Source of the DNA: Desmodesmus armatus | Taxonomy: Eukaryota > Chlorophyta > Chlorophyceae > Sphaeropleales > Scenedesmaceae | Length of the DNA stretch: 64,000 nucleotides | Assembly: GCA_007449985.2 (NCBI GenBank) | Contig: VIIQ02000779.1 | Span: 1-64,000, forward strand | Reading direction: 5' to 3' | Part shown: positions 21,255-32,700 of the stretch, one piece after another | How the letters are laid out: each line of letters opens with the position of its first letter | Position numbering within the stretch: the first letter of the stretch is position 1 | Position numbers and translations under genes: made by a program | Notes under the pieces: generated by a model | What the model saw: only the letters and a program-made list of their open reading frames with translations | What the model was told of the DNA's origin: nothing | Database searches by the model: none

Positions 21255-22875
21255 AAGTAGAACATTGCAGCTGCCTAGCCCCCACCCCCCCACAGGATGC
21301 AGCTGACAGAAAAGCAACAAAGCATCTGGGGCTTCTACCCCTACCCCGAGTGACAGGCCATGATGCTCAGATCTCAGCAGTATCAAGGAGTGCTACCGCT
21401 GCTGCTTCTCAGAGGAGGCTGCTGCAATTGCCGCTGCTGAAATGTATTTTGCAGACCTGCTGCTGCACTGCACATGGCACATGTACAGGTGACCACCTGT
21501 TGAGAAGCAAGACACAAACACTGTTTAAAGCTGTGAACAATTTGGTTGTAGGGAAGCGCCAGATAACATCTGCAGCCTGAGCAACTTGTTGCTGATGGAT
21601 GTGAAGCAGCAGCAGCAGCAGTTGCAGCAAGAGCGGATTGATATTCCTCTGGAATGTGCCGGGAAACCCAGACAGATACGACCTCGGAGCCATGGCAGCT
21701 CTTGCAGTGCTCTCACAAGCGTTCAGCGCAGTTGGCATTTGACAACGTCACACCACACCAGTGCCAGCATGGCCTCAGGCTCCCCCCACGATGGGGAGCT
21801 TCTGCTGCCTCTGGCGCCGCTGCTGCTGCTGCTCCTGTGAAGGATGATCTGCAGATGGCTACCCAACCTCAGCATGCGGCCCTGCAGGGCTCAGCTGAGG
21901 TGTCATGGTTGAGGCCAGATGGCAGCTGCTGCTGCACGCACGTTCCCCGTACGTGTGTTGCAAGGGCGAGAGGCTCACCCATCCAGCACATGCTGGCTCT
22001 CGTCAAAGCACAGCTTCACAGGCCCTGGCATCATCGGTGTGAGCAGCGAGGACATGCAGCACAATGACAAGAGTTGGGCCAAGGTTCAGTTGAACCTGTT
22101 GCAACTGCCACGTGCCAGGCTGGCCGGGGCTGATGCTAGGCGAAAGCTGCTGCGGGCAGGCACCGCTGACCGCACCTGCAGGATCCAAGCATGTAGGGAT
22201 CGTTAAGTGGCCGGTCGTGCCTTCATACGTTGCTGTATCCTCGGTACAGCATCATCACCTGCCACCGCGCAAGCTGCGCTTGGACGAGATAGCAAGCGCT
22301 ACATGCATGCAACCTTCCCACGTTGTCTACGTACATCAAATACAAGTCCATGAGCATGTCGTGAGCCGTTGCCCTGCCTGCGCGCAGGCAACGAAACCCT
22401 CGGCAGAACCACGCCGCATGGTGCGTACAGTATCAACCTGCATCTGCACACATTCCATTTTGTGTCGAAGGCTGATTCCGCACAATCAGAAGCATCTAGC
22501 ACCACACGAATGCATCAAGCACGCGTAATCTCTCGGTCACTTCAGCTCGGGGCCACAGGCTGCGAAACCCCTTTGTTATAATTCTGACTTTCAAAAAAGG
22601 TATGTGTGAGACAGGCTGGAGGTGGTAGGTTGCCATCTTGGACCTGTTTGCTGTCAGCTTTTTGGCCCCCTCCAACCTTGCCCGAAGACGGTACAGATGT
22701 TACAAACTATCCCACCCTAACCCCATGTCGATGTATTCATGCAGACTCTGTGCTCGCCGGTGACGTACACGGACTTGCGGGCCAAGACTTCTTCCACCCC
22801 GCTCGCATCATCACGAACACACTGCGAGGCCGTGCCAACTCTTCAAAACCTCAACCCGGTCCTTATAGTCCCATA
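18883..22875. other. Intergenic, about 4 kb between divergent PHT4 and ELM2-like genes
   Basis: No gene I can support. Two weak minus-strand candidates exist: 22055-21979, an ATG-led stretch reading MSSLLTPMMPGPVKLCFDE up to a GTGAGC donor, and about 20656-20475, ending TPQFPARFEFGTQ at a GTAGTG donor. I could not link them or match a family. They could be exons of an unrecognised gene or chance. Confidence 0.35.
21203..21256. repeat. (CTG)n microsatellite
   Basis: About 17 uninterrupted CTG/GCT triplets in intergenic DNA. Unlike most CAG/CTG runs in the window it is outside any gene model. Confidence 0.95.
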
Positions 22876-25800
22876 ATGTCTGGAGGGGCGAGCATCCTGG
22901 CTGCTGCAGACCCGCTGTCCGGCTCAGGACCACACAGCTTGAGGAGGAGTGGCCGTGCTCGAACCAATCGAGTCAGGGATGATTTCATCGATTCAACCTT
23001 CTTGTGAGTAACCCATGATGCTTTCGAGGCGTGCTGGGCCTTGGCAGCTTCCACATACAGACACCTGCTCTGCGCTGACTCATACGCATGACCGGTCGGG
23101 GTACCCCTGCCGACACACACTTCGTTGGGGCCCTGCACCTGTAACAGCACCCACCCCTTGCAACTCCTATGCTGCACACACGGCAGGCCAGCCCCCTCCG
23201 TTATGCTGCTCAAAGCACCCACACATGCCACCCACTGGGGTGTGGCACACCCCCACCCACCACCACCACTACTGGCTCTACCTCTGTGGCAGCTTCCTGG
23301 GGGCCTGCTGGTGTGTAGCTGCCTGGCGGCGTGTATACTACATAGCACTGCTGCTCAGGCGTACAGGAGCTTTGCATACGCAGCATCCACTCCAGTGTTC
23401 AGCACTGGTAACAGCAACACCTTGTCGTCCAAACGCGACACCAATGCACCCAGCCAAACGTACGCAATGCATGGCATATGCCTGTGGCAACCTTGGGCAA
23501 CACCAGACACACTTTTCACCGGCGTCAGCATGGACAATGTGTACAGCTTTGAAACTGTCATCCCTTGACTAGGGAAGGCTGAGGCTGACGCTGCAAGGTT
23601 GGTCATACACTGCCGTGTACCAAGAATGCATGCGGTGCTGACCAACCTGGCAGCCCAGGGTTCACCCTGACCAAAGTGATGCACCCACAGCTGCACGCTG
23701 TATTTAGTCAGCACCACAACCTGCCACCAACAACATGGCACCCCTGTCAAAGCCCCGCTTGAAAAGCCTCCGCTAGAAGCACCCTCTTGCCCCCCCCCCC
23801 CCCCCCGAGCGCTCAATAACAGCCACAAGGCATGCATGTTGCCTGACAGCCCCTGCACTTTCTGCCCAGCTTGTGCTGACTACATGTGGCCTGTGCTCTC
23901 CCCACAGCCTCCCATCAACCCTCTATTACAGGACACGGGTCCCTGATATATCCCCAGGGTATGACTGCATTGCTGCCCTGCCCCCCCCCCCCCCCCCCCC
24001 CCGCCCCCCTGTCACAAGCCTCCCCCCCTGCATTCCTTTGTCAGGCAGTCAATACTGACGCTGAACGGTGTCTGTCGTCTGCTTCTCAACCTCCGTATGT
24101 GTCCCACAATATTTCACAGGCAGTACGCCCCCCCCCTCTCGACTGAGTCAGCACGCCAACAACACAAAACAGTAGCCACAATGCCTTGTCGACCTTTCAC
24201 TGCATCTGTCCCCTGCTCACCCCCTCCCCTCTCCCTATGTGCTCCCCCCATCACCCCCCACCCTCCCAGGCAGTACGTGTCCCCTGTTGACGAGCCCCAC
24301 GCCTTCCTTGAGGAGGATGACTCCCCCCTCCCCAGCAGCACCAGCAAGCGCAGCCCCGCCCCCAAGTCAGCCCCATCACCCAACAAGGGCCCCAGCAGCG
24401 GCATCCCCTACGGCCTGCCTGAGCCCAGGCCTGTGGGGCCCCAGCACCAGGTCAGCAGCATACCAACCTGCAGGACACGGCCAGCACAGCCAAGCAAATG
24501 GGAGGCAGCTTTCCTGGCAGCACAGCCGCTGTTCACGCCGCCTCTGGAACAGCAGCAGCAGCAGCTAGGGAGCAGTCATGGCGCCTCAGCTGCTGCTGCT
24601 GCTTCGTTCAAGGCTGCATACCAGGCTGCGCCTGGTGCTGCTGCGCGGCGTGGCCTGCTGTGTGCTGCGGTGCAGGAGGCTGATGCAGCACTGGGACCAC
24701 AGCTGGTACAGGTGAGGGAGGGGGGGAGGGGGGGGGGAGGGAGGGAGGGATGGGAGGAGGGAGGGAGGGGGAGGAGGGAGGGAGGGGGAGGGAGGGAGGG
24801 AGGGAGGAGGGGGCACTGACTGATCAGCTGGGTGGTGTACGATGTGGTGCAAGGAGCGTTGAAGTGCATTCTGCTGTCTGTTGTACAAGCCTGCTGCTGT
24901 CTTATGGGTTCCATTGCTTGCTTCGTTGTTTTGGGTCCTGACAGCATAAGGTGCTGCTGCTGCTGCTGCTGCAGGGTCTGTCCCTTGGTTCCCTGGGCTC
25001 CAAGCTGCGCTGCTCCTGGCAGCCCCATGAGGAGCTGCTCTTCTGCCTGGGAATGTGAGTCAGGGGGGGGCGGCAGCGCGGGAGGGTGGGGGGGGGGGGG
25101 CGCACCACCCCTCACACACACCACACGGCAGGCACTCCCTTCACTGCTGGTGCTGTGACAATGCAAGCGGCAGAAGTGCTGTCATGAGTGCTGTCAACAC
25201 AGGTGCATATGACAGCTGCGCATCTGTTTTGTGTCTTGTTGCTGTGTCTTGTACACCAATGATTGTGGCACTCCTGCACTGTGGTTGAACCGATGCTGTT
25301 GGTGTGTCGTGCTGCTGCTGTATGCCCCCCCCCTCCCAGGTGTGACAAGTACCGTTTCTTCAAGTACATCCGTCAGTGCTACCTGTGGCAGCGCTCAGCC
25401 CACGAGCTCAACGGTACTACCACAACGTGTGGAAGACGCGCAGCACACCAGAGGCAGACACATTCATGAGACTCAGGGAGGAGGGAGCAGGGGGGGCAGC
25501 ACTCGGGGTGTTCCTGTGAGTTCTTGGTGACAGCAGTGGAGCCTGGGAGGGAGGGGGGGGGGCTGGGCTCTCATGGGGGGGGGGGGCTGGGAGCAGGGGG
25601 CCTGAGAGGGAAGCAAGAGGGCAGCTGCATGCGAGGGAGACCTTGTGGGGTTTTTGACAGGCAGGAGTGAAGGAGTGAAGGAGGAGACTTCAGCACAGCC
25701 GACGTGACAATCTGGCACAGGCTGTATCGGGTGTTGACGGCACATTGTATCATGCTTTTGCTGGATGGTTGACTGAAATGTATTGCTGCTGCTGCTGCTG

Positions 25801-27679
25801 CTGCAGTGACGGTATCCGTGGTCGCCTGACGTCCATGTGGGACCGTCGGTTGATGGGTGACATGCCCAAGCTGCTCAAGGACGCTGCAGCTGCCGCTGAG
25901 GCAGACACACAGCTGCAGGCCGCTGCTGCTGCTGTTGCACTGGAGGGACCCCCCTCACGCGCTGACACCCCCGACACAACACCATCAGACAGCCTGGAGA
26001 CAGCAGCAGCAGCAGCAGCAGCGGTCAGCAGCGATGACAGCGAGGGGCTGCAAGGCCAGTGGTTACCAAGCCCAGGCAGCGCAAGCGGCCTGCTGCAGGC
26101 AGCAGCAGGCAGCGGGGACAGCAGCAGCAAGCGGTCAAGCAGGAGGCTGCTGCTGCTGCTGCTGGGTTGGTGGTGGCTCAGCAGCAGCAGCAACAGCAAG
26201 CGCGAGCAGCAGCAGTGTTAGCAGCTGCTGGTGCCCAGCAACAGCAGGAGCGGATGGTTGTGAAGGAGGAAGAAGCAGCAGCAGCAGCAGCAGCCCAGCA
26301 GGGACGCAACAAGAGGCAGCGGCAGCAGCGGAGCAGTGCGGCTGCAGGAGCAGCAACAGGAGCAGCAGCAGCAGCAGGCTCAGGTCCAGCAGCCCCCAGT
26401 GTTGTTGAGCCGCTGCCTGCTGTGCTGCAGTACCCAGAGATGCCTACCTACCCTGAGTGAGTGGCATGGAGGGCTGCTGCTCATGTTATGTTCATGACTG
26501 AACGTCTTGCCGCTAACCAAACGCGGTCTGCATGCCACTTGCCAAATGGTGCTAGGCATAACAGTCAAGTCATTTTACCTGCACAAGCTACGTGTGATGT
26601 ATGTTGATGTGTCCACTTGCTAAACCCCGCTCCATGTTACCCCTGTGCCCCCCGCAGTGTTGACTGCAGCAGTGTCACTGCTGTTGAGTCGTGGCTGTCT
26701 CACCTGCCTTCGTACCGCGGGCTGATGGTTGACTACATGGCGGTGGTCAACGGCCTGACAGACAGCGCAGTGGCGGCCTACAGCGCGCGCATAGCGGAGG
26801 TGCAGCAGCAGCGGGACAGGCTGCAGGCGGAGGCTGACGCATACATTCGCGCGCTGCTGGCACAGGGGCAGACAGTGCTGCAGAGGATGCAGGCAGCAAC
26901 AGCAGCAGCAAAGCAGCAGCAGCAGCAGCAGCAGGCTGCAGTACTACTGCCACAGCAGCAGCAGCAGCAGGCCGTATGCCCAGACTCTGCTGGTGACCTG
27001 CAGTCCCAGGTGCAGCAGCTGCTGCTGTCACACACCAAAAAAGCAGCAGCGAAACAGCAGCAACAGGAGCAGCCAAGCAGGACAGCTGCACCAGCAGCAT
27101 CAGCACAGCAGCCCACTAAGCAGGAGCAGCAACTCCCAACACCGCCACAGCAGGAGCAGCAGCTGCGGCAGCAGTCACCCGGTGATGCTGCCCTGCCGTT
27201 CCCAATGGGCCCTGCATCCAACTGGCTGCTGACTGGACAGGTGGGCCCTGCACAAACGTGACTGCTGCTTGCTGTGAAGATGTGTTCTGTTTGATGGGAA
27301 ATTGCACAGATGTGGACGGGCTATCTCTAGATGCTGGCTGGTGCATACCGTATGTTGTACAGCTCATGCTAGGTTGTGCGCAGTCGTTTCAGTATACCAT
27401 GAACCCCTAGAAGCTGCTTTGGTGCTGTGCCTTTTGCACAATGGCAACAAACCAAACCATCAGGGCGCCAGGCTGGACACCAACAGCATTGTGTGTCCCT
27501 TGTCCTGCCTGCAGGGCTGTGCTGTTGGCGGTCAGCTGTCACACAAGACTGTGGCCACCAGCAGGCTGCAGCAGCACCCCACAACAGCAGCAGCAGCAGT
27601 GCCTGCCTCACCTGCTGCAGGTTGTGGGGGCAGCAGCAGCGAGGATGGTGACGTCTTCATTGACGGCATGATGGCTTGA
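22876..27679 (+). CDS. ELM2/SANT-like protein, first tandem paralogue (frame broken twice)
   Basis: A likely nuclear protein of chromatin co-repressor type. Exons: 22876-23003, 24270-24711, 24975-25054, 25340-25515, 25807-26456, 26658-27240, 27515-27679 (about 742 codons). The N-terminus has RSGRARTNRVRDDFIDSTFL. VGPQHQVSSIP (about residue 99) resembles the ELM2 core (VGxxYQAxIP). WQPHEELLFCLGMCDKYRFF to YYHNVWKTR (about 202-250) looks like a SANT/Myb-type fold. Then MWDRRLMGDMPKLLKD, Ala/Gln runs, a KRQRQQR patch, and VDYMAVVNGLTDSAV leading into a probable coiled coil. Exons 4 and 5 are each one base short of the phase needed; comparison with the paralogue at 29748 puts the gaps at about 25412 (AAC-GG-TAC) and about 26050. 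It may be a decaying copy or carry sequencing errors. The ELM2 call is inference from short motifs. Confidence 0.62.
24712..24815 (+). repeat. GGGA/GGGAGG tract, potential G-quadruplex
   Basis: About 100 bases made almost only of GGGAGG and GGGGG units begin directly after the GTGAGG donor of exon 2 of the first ELM2-like gene. The G-rich strand is the RNA-like strand, so it could fold in the pre-mRNA. Confidence 0.9.
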
Positions 27680-29747
27680 TGGCTGGGGCCATGGGGAGGG
27701 TGAGGGGTGTGACAAGGGTGATATGTGCTGGGAAACACGCACTCTTGGGGGCACTGGAGAGAGTCAAATCTGGTTACACGGCAGTTTATTTGTGAAGGGT
27801 ATCACGGTCATGTTGTGAGTAAGGATAAAGTGTTTGAGTGGTGTTGGCAGCGCATTGTGTTGCAGTCGTTTGCAGCAGTAGCAAGCACACACATGTGCAG
27901 TGTAGTGGGAGGGGGCCCACCCAGTGGGTGGATGCAGCTGTGTTCAACACAAACTTTGTGCTTTCTGTGGCTCGCTCTATTGCATAGCTTCGTGATGCCT
28001 GTCTGTGCAAGTTTGCTAGGTGTCCTTGCTTTGGTGAAACCCCTGCGCCTGTCTCAAACAGGAAGTTCCTGTCAGTGAAGCTGCGCCCACTGGCCACCAA
28101 TACTGTACCGGACACTCGAGGCTCTGCTTGCAGCGTATTGCATATATGCCGCGTGGGGCAGAGAGGACAATGAGGGATGCAGCCTGCAGGCTGCAGCTGC
28201 CTACTGCTGGTGCACTTGGCGCTGCTTTTGTCTTTGACGCAGGTTGTGATGTGTTCCATCAAATGGAATGATTGTTGTGGCTTCTGCAAACAAGCCGCTT
28301 GTTTGTGCTGAGCACAGCTTGCAGAGCATCAGCGAAGCTCTGTGTACTATACAGTCATGTTGTGTGTACTACACATTGTGTACTACACCAGTTGTGTGTA
28401 CTACACATTGTGTAGTACACCACATTTGATCGAGGTGGCTGATTTTTTGCAAGATGCTTGGCATGAAATACAGGCAGCAGGGGTTGTGTAATGTGCTGTT
28501 ACTGCACATCGCTTGGTTTGGTGTTATCCAGCTTGTTGTTTCTGGCTACTAGCATAGTATGAAGGCACTCGATTGTTGCTCTATTCCCAATGTGACCCAT
28601 GATTGCAGCAGCACGTGCTGCGGGCCATGCAACAGCATTGCAGAGGACGTCTGCAAGTGTTCTTGCTTTGGCCGGAATCGTATGGTGCAAATTATGTTTG
28701 TGATTGTTTTGTAACAGACGTGTATTGCGAGCATGTGGTTGAGGCACTAGGCGCCCCAGTGCACACACAGCTGTTGAGCAACTTCTGCAGGAACAGCATC
28801 AGCAATCTCCCTTGCAAACAGCGCAGCGTGAACAGCCAGAGTTGACGTGTTGCAGTACGTGAACATGACGTTCTGAGGGTGGCCGCCATGGGGATGCTCA
28901 CTAGCATGGCAGTGTGCACGACTGTCATACAGTATGCAGCATGTTTTGCAGGTTCTATTTGAGGATTGAGGGCAGGGACCATCAGTGACATGGGGCAGCC
29001 CTGCTGCCAAGCACTTGCCCTTGCACTGCCTGTGCACGCTCGGTCGTGGAAAGGAGGCGGCAAGTCACTCGCACCCTGCATGTATCTTTCAAAACGATCA
29101 GTGCAAGCAAGAAGGGCCTCAGTTTGGTTGCCCGCGAGACTGCAGCAGGCTGTAATGGCGTGACGAGTTTGGCGCAAGGCCGAGGTCCAGCCAGCACTGG
29201 GCCGGCTCAGCCAAGCACTCGGTGCCCGTGGAGGGCCGTCTCCGGGCTTGACCCACTGCATTGAGTGCATGCCACAGCCTTCCGGTCCCCTGCACACGCC
29301 CTGCTTTCGAACCCGTTGGGGTTGAGGGGAGCGAGCCAGGCGCCCTGACAAGCGCGCGAGATGTATTCCCGTCATCTGTTTCACTTTCAGAAATCTGTTT
29401 TGAAGGTACAGAAGCCCACTTCTCTACGACGACGTCGTTCTTATTCCTGCTGCGTTGGCGGACAGCGATCACCATCATTCATCTCAGCTCAAGATTAAGG
29501 TAATAAAGGTCTTGGTGTTTCATTTACTGCGTGTTGAGGGCGCGTTCAACGCCTGCGAAACGATACGCAAATGTCTTGCTGCTGTCTTTGGTTGTGCTCC
29601 TTGCTGCATGCTGTATCATGGCTCCCTTGCGATCGAATGTTTGTTTATATGTCTCATGTGTGCATATGAAGGCAAGGCAGCACCGCTACGCACGGCAACG
29701 CCAAGTTGGTCTGACAGCAGCACTGCCTGTCCCAGACAGACAGCTGC
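27680..29747. other. Intergenic between tandem paralogues
   Basis: About 2.1 kb. It holds a possible TGTAA poly(A) signal (28487-28491), a palindromic repeat cluster (28340-28425), and a possible 5' UTR exon of the next gene ending at AAG/GTAATA near 29500. No coding region is supported; a minus-strand open frame of 230 codons has no recognisable motif. Confidence 0.45.
28340..28425. repeat. Palindromic TGTGTACTACACA repeat cluster
   Basis: Four to five near copies of TGTGTACTACACA, itself an inverted repeat, occur in 86 bases. The last two form a larger hairpin (GTGTACTACACATTG against its inverse). It may form a cruciform; the role is unknown. Confidence 0.85.
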
Positions 29748-32700
29748 ATGGGGGACCCCGAGGTGCTGGAAGGCCGGAACGGTGCCCTGCAGGACACGAT
29801 TAAGACAGATCATGATGTGGAAAAGCCTTCCCAGCCCTCAGACTGCTTGGATCGACCACCTGCCAAGACAACAGTGGATGAGTGTGCTGCTGCGGATGAC
29901 CACCACCGCCGGACAAGTGGGCGCACCCGCACTGTCAGGGTCAGGGACGGCTTCTTTGACTCCTCACTCCTGTGAGTCATCCAGGGAATGTCATAGCTTG
30001 CTTGATCCTTGCTGCTATTCACCATACAGCCAGGAGGCTCGCCATGATGCTTGTGCCAAGCTTCGTGCATCACTTGCACCCAGGATTTGGTGCCACCACC
30101 CTACCTCACCCAGGCCACAGTATGCCGGAAGAGCTTGACATGCTGCACCCATGCAAAGCAAAAGAAAAGTTTGTGTTATTGCACACTGCTCCTCTCCTCT
30201 TCCCCATTATGTGTGCTGGTGTGCGCACCCATGATGTGTGCTGTTGTGCTGGTGTGCGCGCGTGCAGGCCCTATGTGAGCCTCAGCGACCCTGCTGCTCC
30301 CAAGGACCTCCTGCCCAGCAGGCGCAGCCCCAAACCCGCCAGGCACCAGCAAACCAAGCACCACATAGAGGAGGGCGACGACGAGGACTGGGATGGCATG
30401 CAGGTCGGCCCAGAGCACCAGGCAACCAAGATCCCTGCGTTCAAGCCACGGCCAGCACAGCCCACAGCCAGCGAGGCAAGGTTCCTGCAGGCCAAGCCCC
30501 TGTACACGCCAGTGGAGCCAGAGGTGGTGGAGATGTGTGAGAAGACCCGCAAGACCCGCGCAGGCCTTGCCGGCGTGACGGTGCCCATGCCGCCCATCGG
30601 TGTTGCTGCCTCCTCATCAGACTTCAGGTGCGGTCCTGATGTTTCCTGCACAGCTTGATGCTGGCGCTGCGCTGGCGCTGGTGCTGGCGCTGGCGCTGGT
30701 GCTGGCGCTGGCACGTGTGCTGGTGCTGATGCTTCCTGCACAGCTGGTGCTGTGCTGGTGTTGGCGCTGGTGCTGGCGCTGGTGCTGGTGCTGGTGCTGA
30801 TGCTGGTGCTGATGATGTGGTCAAATTGCACTCACACTGCAGCAAGGCACTTGCAGGAAGATTGGCCAGTTGCATTCTGCGCCTGCTCGTGTTTGGTGGG
30901 CAGCTGTGCAGAGTGACGAGTGCCACGATGTTGCTGCGCCAGCTATTGCGCTCATGTTAACGCTGAAGTTGCTGCTTTACTGGTCGTTGCTGCGCTCCAG
31001 GTACAAGTGGCGCTGGTGCAAGGACAACGCAGCTCACTGTGCCCTGCTGACCTCTGCCATCATGGCACTGGACAAGCAGCTGGGGCCAGACATGGTCACG
31101 GTGCGTTCTACGCTGGACTGTGCTGGGGCCGTGGAGTGTTCCTGCCTCAGTGCATGTTCACAGTCGCGACAGCACAGAGCGGCCAATCCTCAGAAATGCG
31201 CTTGATGCGTAACAGCCTTGCTGGCACTCTAGGCCTTTTAACCCGCATGCTGTCTCCTGAGGCCTGCTCGCACTGCACGCTGTTGCTGCTGTTGCCCCAA
31301 CAGAAGCTCAGCCTGGACGACATGGGGTTCAAGATGAGGAATAAGTGGTCGAATCAGGAGGAGCTGCTGTTTGCACTGGGCATGTGAGTGGGGTGGTACA
31401 ACAGCAGCATTGCGCAGACTTTTGGGAGTCATGCCATGCATGGGCGGGTGCCCTTGGCCATGAATGTACTAGCAGCTGTAGTAGGGCATATGCTTTCAGC
31501 GCCCAGCACGATGTTGAGTGCGAGCATGGGCAGCTAGTAAGGGGCCGTGCAGCAACCGTGTCACCAGCTTTGGAGTGTGTCTGCCTGCGCTTAATTGTTG
31601 CTGTGCTGACGTGGTGCTGTGGTGCTTGTTGCCGTGTGCTGCTGTAGGTGTGACAAGTACAGGATGTTCAAGTACATCAGGTGAGCACTGTCCTGCAGCA
31701 GCGCATGCGCAGTTTGTTACACCTTTTCAGTCCCAGCTGGATGTTGTGCCAGCCTGCATGTATGCAGCCCATACAGTGTGCATGTCTGCCTGATTACAGC
31801 CTAGGTTGTGGTCCAGCCAGCAGGCTGCCTGACGTGTACTGCTCGATCGCCTGCTGCAGGCAGTGCTACCTGTATGGCCGGTCAGTGCACGAGCTGAACG
31901 CCTACTACCACAACGTGTGGAAGACGCGCAGCACTGACGTGGCTGATGAGTTCCTGACCATGCGGGAGCTAGGGGCAACAAGGGCTGAGTATGGAGCCTA
32001 TGTGTGAGTAGCGCACACCTGCAAACTGCTATATGTCCTGCCTCTCTGCTTCTGAAGTGCTGCCCGAACCTGCATTTCGGGAGTGCTGTGTGGATGAGAG
32101 ACAGTGCTGAAGGCTGCTGCTGACATGTCCTGCAAGCATACCCGGGCCGCCTGGCAGCTGTAGCTGCATAGCCACGGTCAGCACACATGCATCCTGCTGA
32201 GCTGGCTGCACCCTGGATGCTGCTGCTTTGTGCCTGCTGCAGTGACAAGGTGCGAGATGAGCTGGTGAATATGTGGGACAGGAAGACCATGGGAGACATG
32301 CCCAAGCTGGTCAAGCACTTGGCTGCAGCAGCAGCAGCAGAACGGGCAGCTGCAGCAGCAGGCGCCGCTAAGCAACAGCAGCAGCAGCACCAGCAGGCGC
32401 AGGCGCAGCAGTCACAGCAGCAGCGCAGCAAGCCATGCAACCACAGCAGGCCTCAAGCTGTCAATGACCTGTACTACAGCAGTGACAGTGACTTTCAGGA
32501 AGCAGCCGCAGCCTCTGACAGCAGCTACAGCATGTCGGACAGCGACAGCGAACATGGCCGTGCTCGCAGGAGGAGCAAGCAGCAGCGCAAGCGCTCCTTC
32601 GTCCCCATGTCCAGTGATGCAATTGGCAGGCAGGCAAAGAGGGGGCACACAAGCCATGGGCAGGCAGCAGCAGCACAGCAGCCCTACAGGTGGCAGCAGC

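Noticed and set aside
20475..22055. Possible minus-strand gene (MSSLLTPMMPGPVKLCFDE and TPQFPARFEFGTQ segments)
   Set aside because: Both have donor-like ends, and one has an ATG, but I could not find acceptors joining them in phase or any family match. Kept only as a note in the intergenic entry.
28692..29384. Minus-strand open frame of 230 codons between the ELM2-like genes
   Set aside because: No recognisable domain, and composition like surrounding noncoding DNA. No plausible splice partners were found.
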